A DNA stretch of 64,000 nucleotides from Diphasiastrum complanatum (lineage: Eukaryota; Streptophyta; Lycopodiopsida; Lycopodiales; Lycopodiaceae). The position numbers and the translations under genes are program-made. This document shows, piece by piece, positions 9,954-21,724 of the stretch. The first letter of the stretch is position 1. Every line of letters begins with the position of its first letter. The notes below the pieces were generated by a model. That model was given only the letters and a program-made list of their open reading frames with translations. It did no database searches and was not told the origin of the DNA. The stretch lies in the NCBI GenBank assembly GCA_029204225.1, contig CM055092.1:99636651-99700650 (forward strand), given 5' to 3'.

Positions 9954-10603
9954 TGTGAAAGATTTCAGATCCTTAAGATCCAATCTACTTGAATGATCTT
10001 TGGTTAGAAAGAGAAATACACTACCAATTTCACCAATGTAGAAAAATCAGCATCTACACACAATTTGAGATGCAAACACTAATAAAACTTGATCAAACTT
10101 GAATGAAATGATTATGTACTGTTGCTGTCCGTACAAAACCAGCAAGCTACTGTATTTCACACATGTGGATTCAAAAATAGCAAATATAGATCATTCTACA
10201 CATAGAATTGCAAGCAGTCACCAAGATAGTGCACCAATGGATAGTAGAACCCAAGAGAACCATGTATAAGCATGAAATGAGATAGAGAAGAGAGAAGATG
10301 ACTCTCTCCACGAGTTACATCCTTTTATAACAGGTCCAAACCCTATTTGGCCACTTGGCTTTCCCACCAAAATGCTAACCCTACCAATTTTGGGTCTAGA
10401 TTCAATGTACCCAACTTATTCAAATTGAATCTACTCAAACTCGCATTCTATCTTTCCCCCACTTTCAAAAAGTGTTTATTCAAATGAAATTTAGACTAAT
10501 GAACTTTGAAAAGTCAACCTCTAAGTCTAAAACAAGTTTTGGCCTCAATATGCCAAATATGGAAATATTGCAAAATGTGATGAAACTAGTTGAATCTTTC
10601 ACA
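9954..10603 (-). mobile_element. 3' LTR of truncated Copia element (E3)
   Basis: Starts TGTGAAAGAT and ends ATTCTTTCACA-like on the plus strand (TGAATCTTTCACA), giving a clean inverted terminus. The minus-strand purine tract GAAGAGGGAG lies directly outside at 10604-10613, followed by the RNase H end of pol, so this is the 3' LTR of a minus-strand element. About 650 bp. A TTATAA near 10325 could belong to its promoter. Confidence 0.85.
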
Positions 10604-10623
10604 CTCCCTCTTCAACTAGTTTT

Positions 10624-11205
10624 AGCATAGACTTTGATAATACTCCAAGTGAAGTCCTATGCTTCATGAACAAGTCTTTTCCCAATGCTTTGGTGAAGAT
10701 ATCAGCTACACATTCCCTTGAAGACACATGTTGAAGCTCCACCTCCTTTGCAATGACTCACTCCCTCACAAAATGATATTGTATCTCAATATGCTTGCTC
10801 CTAGCATGAAAGACAGGATTGGATGCCATTCTTTGGGCTGATTGATTGTCACAAAAGATGATTGGGCTCTCTGAAAAATCCAGCAAGTGAAGATCCTTGA
10901 TCATCCTCTTGATCCATACCATCTCCTTTGTGCAATGTGTAAGAGCTTTGTACTCGACCTCACTAGATGACAATGAGATAGTGGCATGTTTCTTTGACAT
11001 CCATGATATAGCTCCATCACCTATGAAAATACAATAAGAACTAATGGATTTCCTATCCATTACATCTCCAGCATAGTCCGAATCTGAAAATCCAAAAAGA
11101 TTAGGTGATGATCCCTCATACAATATGCCAAAATCTCGAGTTCCAATGATGTATCTCAAAACTCGCCTTCCTAGCTTCCAATGCTCCTAGCATAGTTTTT
11201 GCCAA
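10624..11205 (-). pseudogene. Copia RNase H and end of reverse transcriptase (E3)
   Basis: Reads HWKLGRRVLRYIIGT, then FGFSDSDYAGDVMDRKSISS with the first RNase H aspartates, LSSSEVEYKALTHCTKEMVW with the catalytic Glu, IFCDNQSAQRMASNPVFHAR, SKHIEIQYHFVRE, a stop at about 10758, then VELQHVSSRECVADIFTKAL to the end of pol. This is the standard C-terminus of Ty1/Copia polyprotein. RNase H removes the RNA strand during reverse transcription. The polymerase palm (YxDD) is absent: upstream of 11181 the pol homology stops and unrelated sequence begins. Non-functional because of the stop and missing domains. Confidence 0.9.
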
Positions 11206-11860
11206 TAGAACTTTGATCCATCATAAGAATGATCTTCTTCCTAAGAATAGATCTCCTTTCAATGATCATGTAATGCTCAAAATAGAAACAACCATAAGTG
11301 ATATAGAGAATAGTGTCCACTTGGGATGCTTCACTATTTCTTACATCAATTTTACATGTAAAAATGTGACTAGAACATGAAGAATCAAATAGAATGTAAA
11401 TGAAATGATTCCACCATGCTTCTAACTCTGAACTCTCTGGAAAAATACAACAAACAAACAATAAATGTGAGTGATCAACTTTTGCTTGCATGTCTCCTCC
11501 TTCTTTGTCCTTTGTTGCCTTGTATCCACCATGATACTCCATGAATGAGCCTCCATCTTCATCTTGCCACAAGAAACCAACAAACCTTGGAAATCCATGA
11601 GTAGGTGAGTACATAAATGATGCAAATCCATCACCACATGACTCCATAAACCAAGTAGTTTGCACTAGTCCATCTTCAAGATCTACTTGACACAAGAAAA
11701 TGACCATGAATTCACCAAAAATTGACAATCTCCAAGTATTGACACCAAGTAGCTCAACACTTGAGAACTTAGCCATGGATGAGTGACATAATGAACCTCC
11801 AATAACTTCATTTCTATCAGCAAAATCAGCCAAGAATGCTAGTACAATACTCCTAGCATA
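11171..11860 (-). CDS. Unknown module replacing Copia pol core (E3)
   Basis: A continuous frame (part of 11171-12226) runs from integrase into about 215 residues that look unlike integrase or reverse transcriptase. It includes FLADFADRNEVIGGSLCHSS, FGEFMVIFLCQVDLEDGLVQ and SSHIFTCKIDVRNSEASQVD. A direct repeat of about 22 nt ('ctcctagcatagtttttgcc' and flanks) lies at both borders (about 11185 and 11852), so both ends of the module read GKNYARSI. The HIFTC...SEAS.VDT segment recurs in the unknown ORF of element E1. Function unknown. It could be captured host sequence or a relic domain. Its openness suggests recent insertion or selection. Confidence 0.5.
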   Translation of the reverse strand, partial: YARSIVLAFLADFADRNEVIGGSLCHSSMAKFSSVELLGVNTWRLSIFGEFMVIFLCQVDLEDGLVQTTWFMESCGDGFASFMYSPTHGFPRFVGFLWQDEDGGSFMEYHGGYKATKDKEGGDMQAKVDHSHLLFVCCIFPESSELEAWWNHFIYILFDSSCSSHIFTCKIDVRNSEASQVDTILYITYGCFYFEHYMIIERRSILRKKIILMMDQSSIGKNYARSIGS

Positions 11861-12150
11861 GTTTTTGCCAAACTTGACAAAGACATCATACACTTCATCC
11901 TTGCTCTTTAGTAGATAGATCCAACAAAATCTATTAAAATCATCAATGAATGTTACATACATCTTAGCTCCACTATTGCTAATTGTAGTAAATCCATGAA
12001 TATCCGAATGTACAAGTTGAAAAGGCTTTATAGATCTAGAAATAGATCTAGTATAAGGTAGTCTATGTGACTTAGACAAAGCACAAGACTCACAAACATG
12101 CTTGTCATTACTTAAGGAACTTGGAAGACCAATCACAACCTTCTTCCTTG
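11850..12150 (-). pseudogene. Copia gag-pre-integrase and integrase N-terminus (E3)
   Basis: Reads VIGLPSSLSNDKHVCESCAL, SKSHRLPYTRSISRSIKPFQ and LVHSDIHGFTTISNSGAKMY, then VTFIDDFNRFCWIYLLKSKD. This matches the zinc-binding and first catalytic-Asp part of Copia integrase (LVHSDIHG, YxVTFIDD). The second Asp and the Glu are absent because the module begins. The 5' LTR, gag and protease of the element are missing: sequence returns to LTR-A at about 12151. Confidence 0.9.
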
Positions 12151-12286
12151 CCATTACCTCCACATGGCATGGCTTGGGGACTAGATCCAGGTTTGATCTA
12201 GGATTGGTTGGGCGGTTTGGCTCCATAGTCTCTCTTATTGTGTTCTCCTATCCTCATCTTAGGGGTAATCCTTTAGGGTCATTACA
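12151..12286 (+). mobile_element. LARD copy A: right part of 5' LTR
   Basis: Matches 38721-38853 almost throughout ('catggcatggcttgggg', 'gttctcctatcctcatctt'), ending ATTACA just before the primer-binding site. Together with 9831-9953 it forms one LTR interrupted by E3. Confidence 0.9.
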
Positions 12287-12287
12287 T

Positions 12288-12300
12288 TGGTATCAGAGCC
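12288..12300 (+). other. Primer-binding site of LARD copy A
   Basis: TGGTATCAGAGCC, complementary to the 3' end of initiator-Met tRNA, one base after the LTR end. It proves that the LTR at 9831-12286 is a 5' LTR. Confidence 0.95.
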
Positions 12301-15300
12301 TGGCTAAGACACGGTCTTGGATAGGATGGAGACAAGCTCTACATAAAATTGGAAGCACATGGATTTATGTCCTGGATAGGTGTGTGGAACTCTCAAGGGA
12401 AAAATCGAAGTTTGGATTATCTAATTTTTGGTTGAAGCGTGTTGGCAAGAGGAGTGGTAGAGTGCACTTCCACTAGATTATCTTTTTGTTAATATTGCTT
12501 CTAATTAGTATGATTCATGTCTTATTTTTTTGGAACTTTGAGGGAACCTTTTTTGAGGTTGTATGATTTGTGTATACAAATCCAGTAGCTTGTTTCCCAT
12601 ATCATTGATGATTGATAACACACAGGACAGGTTTATGTTTGTTGATAGATTGAATATGTTCAGTTTATCTTGGAAAACAAATTATGGGAACCAAGTTTAA
12701 GGATTCTACTGTTTGCAAGTGAGGATTCAGATTTGAAGACGTAATTCTCCAATATTATATGCTGAATTGTAGACCTTAGGTGAACTGCTTTTGTATCTAT
12801 TCTTCAACGATATTCTGTGGAAACTAGAGACTTGTTAAAGTAAATCATCCTTATATGTGTGAATACCTGTTCTCCGAAAAATCAATGATATTTCTTCTTT
12901 CCATCGTTTTCAAGGTTTCGTAAAATAGCAAGTAGTAATGATTGGGATAGGAATGACATGCATAATCCCGGTGAGAGACTTTGGAAAAACTATGTCATGA
13001 CATGTTGTCTTCTTCATTCTTGCTTGAATGACAGTAAAACATATTTAGGAATCAGGACATGCTTTCCAACTTGGGATTGAAATTAGCTGTCAGCTTTTTA
13101 AGCTAAGTCACCTATGGATCAAATAACTTGTTTGTTGATTACCAAGAAACCATTGTCTGCTATCTGTGCTTCTAGGTGCTGAATGAACAGGAAAGTTCAA
13201 CCCGTGCCTATCTTATTCTAGTTTTCATATGCCTTTTGGATGGTCGTTTTATAAAAAAAACCCAACCCAGATTTCATGTGAATGAACTCTACTTTGCGCC
13301 TGTCGTGGATTGTTTTGAGATTGAGTTGCCTTGACCTCTGATAGCCTGTTGATGATAGTTTCAAGATCAGTTGTTCCCTATCCCTGATGGGTAGGAATAT
13401 CCTTGGAAATTAGCTGTCAAAGATCAGCTGTTGCAGTGCTGGTCGTTGTCTGATTTGAAGGCATGATGCATGGGATGGAAGCGCGGACCCTATCGTGCAT
13501 TCAATCAGTCTTTGACAACGATGGAGGGCATAGAGTAGCAGAGATGGTTAGCCCTGGAGATATGGCGGATGGGCAGTGGTTGGGGGGGAACATCATTAAT
13601 GGAAATAGCTTTTGAGCATGTTTAATTAGGTTGCACCCTCTTTAGGGTTGTTTGACCTTGAAGGAGTTCATGCCATTTGCATGAGGTGTGTCTTGTTGCA
13701 TGCAAGATATTAGTTAGGTCTCTTTGATATGAGAACTTTTCTTGGTAGTTGCATTTTTGTTTTTGAATGTTAAGTGACGGTGACTAACATGTAGCCTTGA
13801 CCAGAAAATGGATTGAACGAATAATTTTGTTATCCTAAAGGTGAGTCGGTGAACTAGGGTTCACGGATTTTGGATTTACAGCAAATTATTAGGTCCTCCC
13901 AAAATTTTCGCAAGCATGTACTCATTTAGGGGATTTGATTCTTTGGTACTATGCTTTATAGCCACTTATAACTCTGGAGTATTCATACTTCCAGTAAATG
14001 GAGTTAAGTGGGGTTTTTAGTTTTCTTCTTTTCAAATCGGTGGAACACCAATGGGTTTGTTATTGTGTTCTTGATGATTTTGATCATTAGGATTGAACAA
14101 GCCAAAGCTTTTGAGATACTTGTTAAATTAATTAATGAGAATTAAATTGATAATATTTGGTGGTAGCTCTTTATTTGGCAAAAACTTATATGTCAAATTA
14201 CAGTAAAAGAAGTACCCGAATCCAAATTTTATGGATTTTTCATTAATTAGAGACAACTTTAACGAAGTAACTCTTAAGCCAGTTTATTAAAAAGGAAAAA
14301 CAGTCCAATTTTATTGAAGAAATTGTAATAATACAAATATCCTATATAGATTATAGGACAACTAGATGATCAATGGATCTCTAGAATATCAGATGAGGCG
14401 ATTAAGGGTTTTCTGGAAAGGAAAGCTGATGGTAGACATTAGTAATTTTGGAAAGGGAATTCTAGGACTGTAAGATCTGATGATCAATGGTGTGTTTACC
14501 TAGTCGCAATGTGGGAAAGAAAAGAAAACCATTAGATCAAATGTGGAGTATTTTAAATTTTTTGAAGTTTAATCTAGATCCTAATGTGGTATCTCAGTAT
14601 TTACAAAATCAAAAGCCCTCAAATCTATTTCTCGCTTTCTTAATTAATCCTTTAATTCTTTGTAATTTCTCGATTATAAGACATCAGACTGCTTTATATA
14701 TTTCTTTCCAATATGGAGTTATTCTTTTGAAAGACTATTATGTCATATAAATTACTACTTGTGGGAATAGACTTGGAATTCAGATAAATTCCAAAAGTTA
14801 AAGTGTTTCAATTTTCTAAACCTAAAATATCTCTTTGTGCATAAATGGATTTCGATGGAATGGTAGTTTCTGTCACTCGATTGAAAATATTTGAAAGTGA
14901 AGTCCTGTTTGTAATAGAGTGAATCCTTTTGTGGAATGTACTTATTATTGACTTTTCTTGGATTTGGATATTTTCGTATGTCATCTTTCCAGTTAACTTT
15001 TATTGAAATTGATAATTTCTTTAAAAGGAGGGGTGAAGTGATGGGGTAAAATTCTATTTGGGAATCTGTGGGCTGCATAGTTTTTGGAAGAGAACCTGAA
15101 AGTAATTTCAGATAGATTCAGAGTAAGATACACATATGTGGGTTCTAGAGAAATTTGCCAGATAAGAACATGTTTATGTACTGGGTCATAGTGAGATTAT
15201 TCACATATGTGCACGATTAATCTTGTATAAATCTACTGTATATTCCTAGTTACTTGGGTTATTTGGTGCACTTAATCTAGTCGGTGAGCATGAACCTATG

Positions 15301-15605
15301 ACTAAGTATTGTTTTGACATATACTTGCAGAGTTAATGGATCTTTCTATGAAAGATTTATGGGTTAACTAATATATGATTTGGATAAGGATCTAAAGAGA
15401 GTGTTATGCTAGTATAATTAAGATCTGCACCTAGACATTTGAGATTTCTGAATCATTGACAATTAACTTGAGTAGTTGATTGCTCTAGGATGAAGTTAAT
15501 TGGTAAAATGATCAGTGTGATGAGGATTCACCAGAAACTGATAGTTTTGATTTATATTACTTGTAAGATGCATAATCAGTGAATTATTTAGATTCATCAG
15601 TCATT
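12301..15605 (+). mobile_element. LARD copy A: non-coding internal region
   Basis: About 3.3 kb without supported ORFs. It is colinear with 29143-30930 and 36032-37090 (for example 'tcggtggaac', 'gaacaggccaaa', 'cacatatgtgcacgatt', 'aagatctgcacctagacatt'), diverged by point changes and small indels. Homology ends near 15601 after 'ggattcatcagt', so the right half and 3' LTR are missing. Long non-coding bodies between good LTRs and a PBS are the mark of LARD-type non-autonomous elements or very old Gypsy copies. Confidence 0.75.
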
Positions 15606-16179
15606 AGAGAAAATATGGGCCCTATTAAAAATGCCATGTAGCATAGATAAAAATAACTATAAAGTAATTATAATATCATTTTCTAACTTCTTTACGCATC
15701 TGCCCGCACTACTTTCCATGTAAATGAATGCACCTTAGTTTAGTCACATCATACTTCACTGGTGCTTAACCGTAGTTAAAATATAATTTTCAAAATGATG
15801 AAATATTCCCTCCCAATAATTGGGAACACTCGAAAATTGAAATTAGGAGTGACATCTCTGAAACAAAGTCTACGCCATCTCTATCTCCAACAGGGTCTAG
15901 CGCCTTCTCCAGCTTTGTTATTGTCATTGTGTTGTTTGTTACTATACTACTGTATTGATGACAAAGCTTCATCATCTTCATGTGGATCTGTCACCAGGAT
16001 ATGCTCCGCACTAGACAAGAAATTCAAAGCAACCCAAATTGTCAACTTATGATATGGTTTGATATAGAGAAGAAAAATTAAATCATATAGATTTATGGTC
16101 ATCAAGAACATTGTATCATGTTGATCCATATTCATTGCAACATCCAGATTTTCATTCGGTGAGTTAGTTAATAATCTAT
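15606..16179. other. No assigned gene
   Basis: Contains short open stretches, including a peptide YHVDPYSLQHPDFHS near 16114-16158, which looks protein-like but is not recognised. It may be an exon of the gene containing the ORF at 16180. Confidence 0.3.
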
Positions 16180-16578
16180 ATGTGTCATGTCAAAAATGGC
16201 CTTTTGGGTTACTGTGAGAATTTGATGTTTTATGGGAATGCACATTCATTGCAAAAAGTACATTATTTGGAAGAGAAATCAAGGAAAATATCAAAGGAGT
16301 GCAAAGAAAAATCTACAAAGTTAAAAACTTGTTTGGATGAAAATGAGATGCTCAAGAAGGAGATCGAAATGTTGAAATCTTCTTTGCATCATTATGCAAC
16401 TAGTAATGATGAGATAAAAACTTCATTTCAATCCATGCGTATCTCATATTTGTCTCTTGTTAAAGATATGGATGTGCTCAATAAAAAGGTCCAAAGCAAC
16501 AAGAGGAAAAGACTGGTAACCAAGGATATATGGTTCGTCATAGAAAAAGACGAATCCGTGCATTCAAGTAAGTTATAG
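16180..16578 (+). CDS. Hypothetical coiled-coil protein or gag-like fragment
   Basis: 132 codons. The centre (about residues 28-75) is strongly charged and heptad-like: LEEKSRKISKECKEKSTKLK, ENEMLKKEIEMLKSSLHHYA. A basic patch SNKRKR near residue 108 could be a nuclear signal. Long coiled coils of this kind occur in plant cytoskeletal proteins and in the gag of some retrotransposons. No zinc knuckle follows. I do not recognise the family. Confidence 0.35.
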   Translation: MCHVKNGLLGYCENLMFYGNAHSLQKVHYLEEKSRKISKECKEKSTKLKTCLDENEMLKKEIEMLKSSLHHYATSNDEIKTSFQSMRISYLSLVKDMDVLNKKVQSNKRKRLVTKDIWFVIEKDESVHSSKL

Positions 16579-17301
16579 CTTATCTGGTATTGAATATTGC
16601 TTGAACTTTTTGATTCATCCATAGTCACTAGTTTTGTTATTTATTCATTTCAACTTTATGTTGATTTGTTTATTATACTGCTGAATGCAGGGCACCCCCA
16701 AAATTCAAGATAAGGCCCCTAAACCAAATTAGACCTCTAAGGACCCATGAATCAGTACATAATCAAAATTGGGTCCATCATAAATTAAGACAAACTTAAC
16801 ATGGCCAACAACCCAATTGTTGAAATTCATTTTCACCTCTTCATTTTAGATTTACAAGTTTTTCATATGGCTTCATTAAATATTAGGCTTTAAGGTTTTT
16901 ATGAACCTTAGGTTTTAAGGTTTTATTTTAACCTTTTACCGATTCCGTAATGGTTTTGTGGGTTTTTTATATGGTTAGTTTGAAACGTTTTTACGAGCAC
17001 CAAATGCTCAAACCCTAAGACTCTTCAAACATCATTCTTTTGTAATATACCATGTGATGGTTTTGTTGGAGTGATATTAGATGTATAATAGGATTGAGAG
17101 TACATGAAAAAGAGGGCCTCTAATGTGTATTCATTTTTGACAAAGTCCATCATCGGAGAATGTTCTTCTACATAGGGTACACAAGTAAAACATACACCCC
17201 CAAGAGGGAGTACACTTTTAGGGGTCAATTTCAACTAGAAGTAAGTACCCAAAATCTCCCTTCATAATCTTTTTAGTCATTGTTGGCACCTGCAGTAGTC
17301 T
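16579..17301. other. No gene seen
   Basis: Low-complexity 'aaggttttatgaacctta' repeats near 16890-16940; otherwise unremarkable. Confidence 0.4.
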
Positions 17302-17340
17302 TGCCATGCATATATAGTATTGCCATGCATATATAGTATT
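17302..17340 (+). promoter_or_regulatory. Tandem TATA-like 19-mer upstream of the dioxygenase pseudogene
   Basis: TGCCATGCATATATAGTAT is present twice in tandem. Each copy has CATATATAG, a plausible TATA box, about 470-500 nt before the ATG at 17811, with a pyrimidine-rich leader (CTCTCC, CTCTCTCTCG) between. GCATGC/CCATGCAT (RY-like) is also present. Promoter role is inferred. Confidence 0.4.
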
Positions 17341-17810
17341 GTTGGTTCTCTCCGAGAAGACTTAGGCTGCAGTGCCACCGCCACCTCTCCTTCACCCTTA
17401 ACCCTTCATCCCTACACGCGGCTCTGACCTTCTCGATCTATTACGCTACTTCGAAATCTGGGAAATCTCTCTCTCGATCCTTTGGTTGCTTTTGCTCTCG
17501 TGCGCGCATACATATCACTGACGGTGGAGAAACTACCCCACTAATGCTCTATAGCTAAAGATACTGCTAGCTAGTCCGCTGCTATTGCTCAAAAAACTAC
17601 TCCACCGCCCACTGATCGGGAGAAGTTTCCTGTCTCCAACGCCACCACTGCACTGCACTGCTGCTCTCTGCACCACCGATACCAGGACCAATTCTGATGC
17701 ATTGTTCCTGTATAAAGCCTACATTGGCACTCACTGGCTCTAACAGCATTTTGGGCTTCTGCTGCATAGTGTTTTTTGTTCGGTCTTATCTTAGTATATT
17801 CAATTTCAGC

Positions 17811-19508
17811 ATGGATATTGCCCAGATTCACGTTCAGGTGAGTGTTTACACACTTGTTTTTGTGATGCTCGTTCGCAGCAGGAGTTTTCGTCTATGCTAT
17901 GTGTTGATAGTTGGTTGTAACTAATTGTATATTGGGTAGCTATTTGGGAGTGTGTACGGGCACCTGGGTGGTCATTGCTTAGTATTGTGGGATAATTATT
18001 GAACATAGACTGGCCAGAGTGTGAGTTTGATTAAACTTGCTGTTCCACGATCCGCCACTTACTCTAATTAATTTCTCTTGCATTCGGTTGCTTTTCTATA
18101 TATTAGCTTGTCAGGGGATGTTTTTCTTTCGGAATTGGTGAGAACATGTTTTTGAGTCGAAAGATGGTTTGATCCAAAGCCCATGCAAGCAACACACATC
18201 GCTTTCTTTCCTTCATAGCTTTACATAGTCTTGCCAGCATTGTTCTAACATGGACACAGCAACCTATAAATGAACTGATACTGTGGTTGATCAGTTATGG
18301 CACTTCAGTTATAAAAGCTTTTGCTAGTTAAGACGTTCTAATTATATTGTTTTCACTGAATGTAGAAAGAGTTGGAAGCTTGGGAGTACAATGCAAACGA
18401 TGAGGATCACCGGCATACGCACAAGTTTAGTCCCAATCGTCCAGTGCCACAGGAACACATCCACGGTATTCACACTCAACAAGCAACTACTAAGATTAGT
18501 TTTGCTTGTACCTATTGGAGATATTGGAGAGGATATGAAAGGAGCAAATTCAAGCTGAATTTACTAACCATGCAAGTTTTGACTGTCAGAGCTGGGAGTG
18601 CTGACATGGAAGCTTGATGTAGACGAACGGGAAAAGAACACTTTGCTAGAAACAATCGAGATGGATCGTGGGTACAAATACTCGGTATTGTCCTCGCGTA
18701 AATTGATTCAGCAGTTGGTTTGGACTCTGGCGTTTCTATCAGCTTGAGTTTATTATTGGAGTCGGATGCTAATATTCTCAATGATGTGTGGCACTAGGAG
18801 GTCGTGACTGTTTGCCCCAAAGAGATGGAAGATTTCGAAGAAAAAGTGAAGGATTTTTCCAAGAACATATGCATTCTCAAGAGGAAATACGGTTGATACT
18901 GAATGGCAACGGTCAGAAGAGGCCATTAACGAATATTAGTTAAAAAATTAGAATATGTTTTTTTGTCTGTGTTTCCAGTCAAATTCAGTGATTGCAAGAA
19001 CAATTTAGCCGTAATGGGTTGATCTTGCGTTTGCAGGCTACTGGGACATTCGAGATTATGACGGTAAATGGATTCGTTTCCGCGTAACTAAGGGTGATAT
19101 GATTGTTCTTTCTTCCAGGAATGTGTCACAGGTTTACGATTGATGAGAACAATTATATCAAGGTAATGCAACCATGTATGAAACTTTTTCCCATCATAAC
19201 GATTTCAGAATCTTATACAATCTAAAGCCAGCATACTTGGGTACAGGCACTTCTCTTGTACACAGACGTTCCATACAGGACTCAGCATGGAGCGGAGAGT
19301 GAAAGTGCTGCAAGGTAAGAAAGCCGGCTTCAGCATGGGTAACATTCGCAAATTTTCCTAACATTCATAAAGTTTTCGACTACCACGAAGAGAAGCAAGC
19401 TCTATGTACTTGCTCTCATTGTCTGGATCGTGGTACAGGAAAGAATACGTGGTCAAAGTGCTGAATAACCCTGTGGCCGTTCATAGACACCGGATTACAA
19501 CTCAGTGA
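17811..19508 (+). pseudogene. Acireductone dioxygenase (ARD) gene, copy 1, seven exons, frameshifted
   Basis: Exons inferred from GT-AG sites and homology: 17811-17837, 18366-18465, 18590-18684, 18798-18911, 19037-19162, 19247-19314, 19439-19508. Restoring one base in exon 4 and removing one in exon 5 would give 600 nt (199 residues), the normal ARD size. Recognisable parts: KELEAWEYNANDEDHR, ELGVLTWKLDVDE, EVVTVCPKEMEDFEEKV, YWDIRDYDGKWIRFRVTKGD, HRFTIDENNYIK, LLLYTDVPYRTQHG. The metal ligands HMHSQEE (exon 4) and the later His (HRFT) are encoded but fall partly outside the broken frame. ARD acts in the methionine salvage pathway, oxidising acireductone to the keto-acid precursor of methionine. 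Breaks: one-base deletion near 18848, one-base insertion near 19111, with an in-frame TGA between. Both lie in or beside homopolymers, so an assembly error is possible. All splice sites look sound. Confidence 0.88.
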
Positions 19509-21080
19509 CAGCCAGTCTAAGTCTAGTCTGTTAACACAAACTTTCCAGCCAAGATGGTGGCTGTTGGTTCTTTTATATAGCTGTCCTAAAAATATCTCTA
19601 GGGGCTGTGTCCGGACCACATATATACCCAGTTATAGATTAGTTCATATCGGCATATCTCGTTTTTTAAGACGCTCCTAATTCGCAGGATATATTAGTCA
19701 GATATACTATTGATTAGTACAGTACAAAACTGATACAATCATAGAAAATGAGCGGGATTCTTTCCATTCACCTGGATAAGTTCTGTGCTTGTACAAGGTA
19801 TATAGTTATCTATATGATGAATTGTCACACCAGGGAGTTCTGGAATATAAATATGAAGTTAATTTTCTGTCTGCAGAGCTCATAACATTCTATTTTATTA
19901 CCCTTTTGAGCATTAACATGCTGTCCAATTTCTTTCTTTTTTTTGGAATTAAGGGCTGCATGGAAGGTGAAATTTTCATGACAATTCCACATGAATCTAC
20001 TTGATCTACAATGCCCACATAAAGCAACTTGATATTTAATATGACAAATTCCCTGAAATATACTTAACGATACCTTTCTGACTTAATATACTTAACGATA
20101 CCTTTCTGACTTAATTCTTCTCTCTGTAGAATTATATCTTATTCACTTGAGTTTCAACATAATACATATTCTTGTCTATCGGAAATTAGCTTCAGATCTA
20201 GATGTCTTTCTATGTGCCGAAATCTCAGAAGTTATTATTCCTTCTTTGGATAACTGCAACAAGAAATAATAACTTCTGAGGGCATTGTAGGTCACAAACA
20301 ACCTACACTATTATTCTAACCTGAAGCAAAATTTGAGGCTTGGCATATCCTTCGAACTCGTCGTGGTATCCCATACATTTTTATCTGCTGAAGGTTTGAA
20401 TTCTTATGTGAAAGTGCATACTATGGCTACAGTCACTTGGATGATGATCATAGCTTGCTTGGAATCCTTTGTTCTTGGAGCCTTTGAGATCATTTAAGTA
20501 TCTTTCTATGAATCATGTAGATGCAAATAAGTGAGGATCGAGAGGAACATTGCAAGGATTATTAGCTATATAATGAGGAGTTGGATTACTAATTGCTCGC
20601 TACCTGTACTAGAAATCTTGGTGTATTACACTAAGGAATCCTCTTTTAATTAACATAGATGTGACTAATTGAGGCAACTTTTGTCTAACAAATTAAAGGC
20701 CAAAAGTAAATTCTAAAAAATTATGTACATCTTTCATGAATCCATGAATTGTTAACTATATGAGCCTGCTCATTAGCTTTTTATAGAGAGTAGTGTCTTC
20801 AGAGGATGGTTCTCTATCTCTTATACCTCGCTTACTATCTCTTAAACCAAGTTAATTTGAAACACTTGGCTAAGTGCTAGCTTCATTTCATCTTTACAAT
20901 TTCTCCATGACTATCTTTCTTGAACAGTGTCATCAACACATAATATAAAAATTTGATGTTAAATTAATCAATCATAAATGTGATGTTAAGAAAATGCATT
21001 ATGCTCACTCACAATGAACTAAAGACCAACCTAGAAATTTAGAATCGAGCATTCAAATATCTTGGGGCTTGCTTGAGCCC
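19509..21080. repeat. 3' flank duplicated with 24279-25830
   Basis: Colinear with 24279-25830 at high identity, from the stop codon of ARD copy 1 through 'gagctcataacattctat', 'cagaagttattattcc' and 'tcttggggcttgcttgagccc'. It contains an internal hairpin of 'cagaagttattatt...aataataacttctga' (20229-20280) and a tandem 'cttaacgatacctttctgac' pair (20064-20109). No gene seen. The duplication shows that ARD copies 1 and 2 spread as one segment. Confidence 0.9.
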
Positions 21081-21724
21081 ATACAATAGCATAACACCAC
21101 TCCTTATATAGAATTAAGTCTACCTTATCTAGATTCATGATATGAAATAACAAACTATTTACATAATCCTAATCTTCAATGGCAAGCGAGGGATAAATTG
21201 GTCCCAAACTTGTTGCCCCTCATCCGGTGCCATCCTAACCACGTTCTTGTGATCACTTGCTGCGGTTGTTGGGTTGAGCTTCTGCACCAATTTAGCAATA
21301 ATAAAAATATATGTTGAACAAACATAAGAAATGACAATGTCATACATGAGAATTCATTTATGCGAATGAATTTTGAGGTCCAAATATCACCATATCAAAA
21401 CAACAATTATTACAAATTGTCTCATCCATAAAGTATACACCAATACAATAAATTGAATAGTTACCTAGTGCCTTAAAGAACCATTTTTACTTCGAACACT
21501 GGCTCAAGGAGCAATCTCCTTTCTTACATTTCTTCAAAAAAATCTTGGATAAATGTCTTTTTTCATGCAAGAGTGTTGGGAACTTAGTGAGTCCTACCGC
21601 TAAAGTACTATTGGCTAAGATTACCAAGTGGGCCTGCCACAATACATTGTACAACTAGAGTAATAAGTACGAGGGCACTAGCATACTGTGTGTATAAGCC
21701 ATGAATCATCATCTAAGTCTTCCA
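21081..21724. other. No gene seen
   Basis: AT-rich; begins where homology with the 24.3-25.8 kb flank ends. A minus-strand frame at 21159-21347 is not recognised. Confidence 0.35.

Noticed and set aside
11422..11637. Separate 71-codon minus-strand ORF in the E3 module
   Set aside because: Overlaps the longer in-frame module in another frame; no independent support.
17025..17234. Minus-strand 69-codon ORF upstream of ARD copy 1
   Set aside because: No motif, no start context or partner exon; kept as non-coding.
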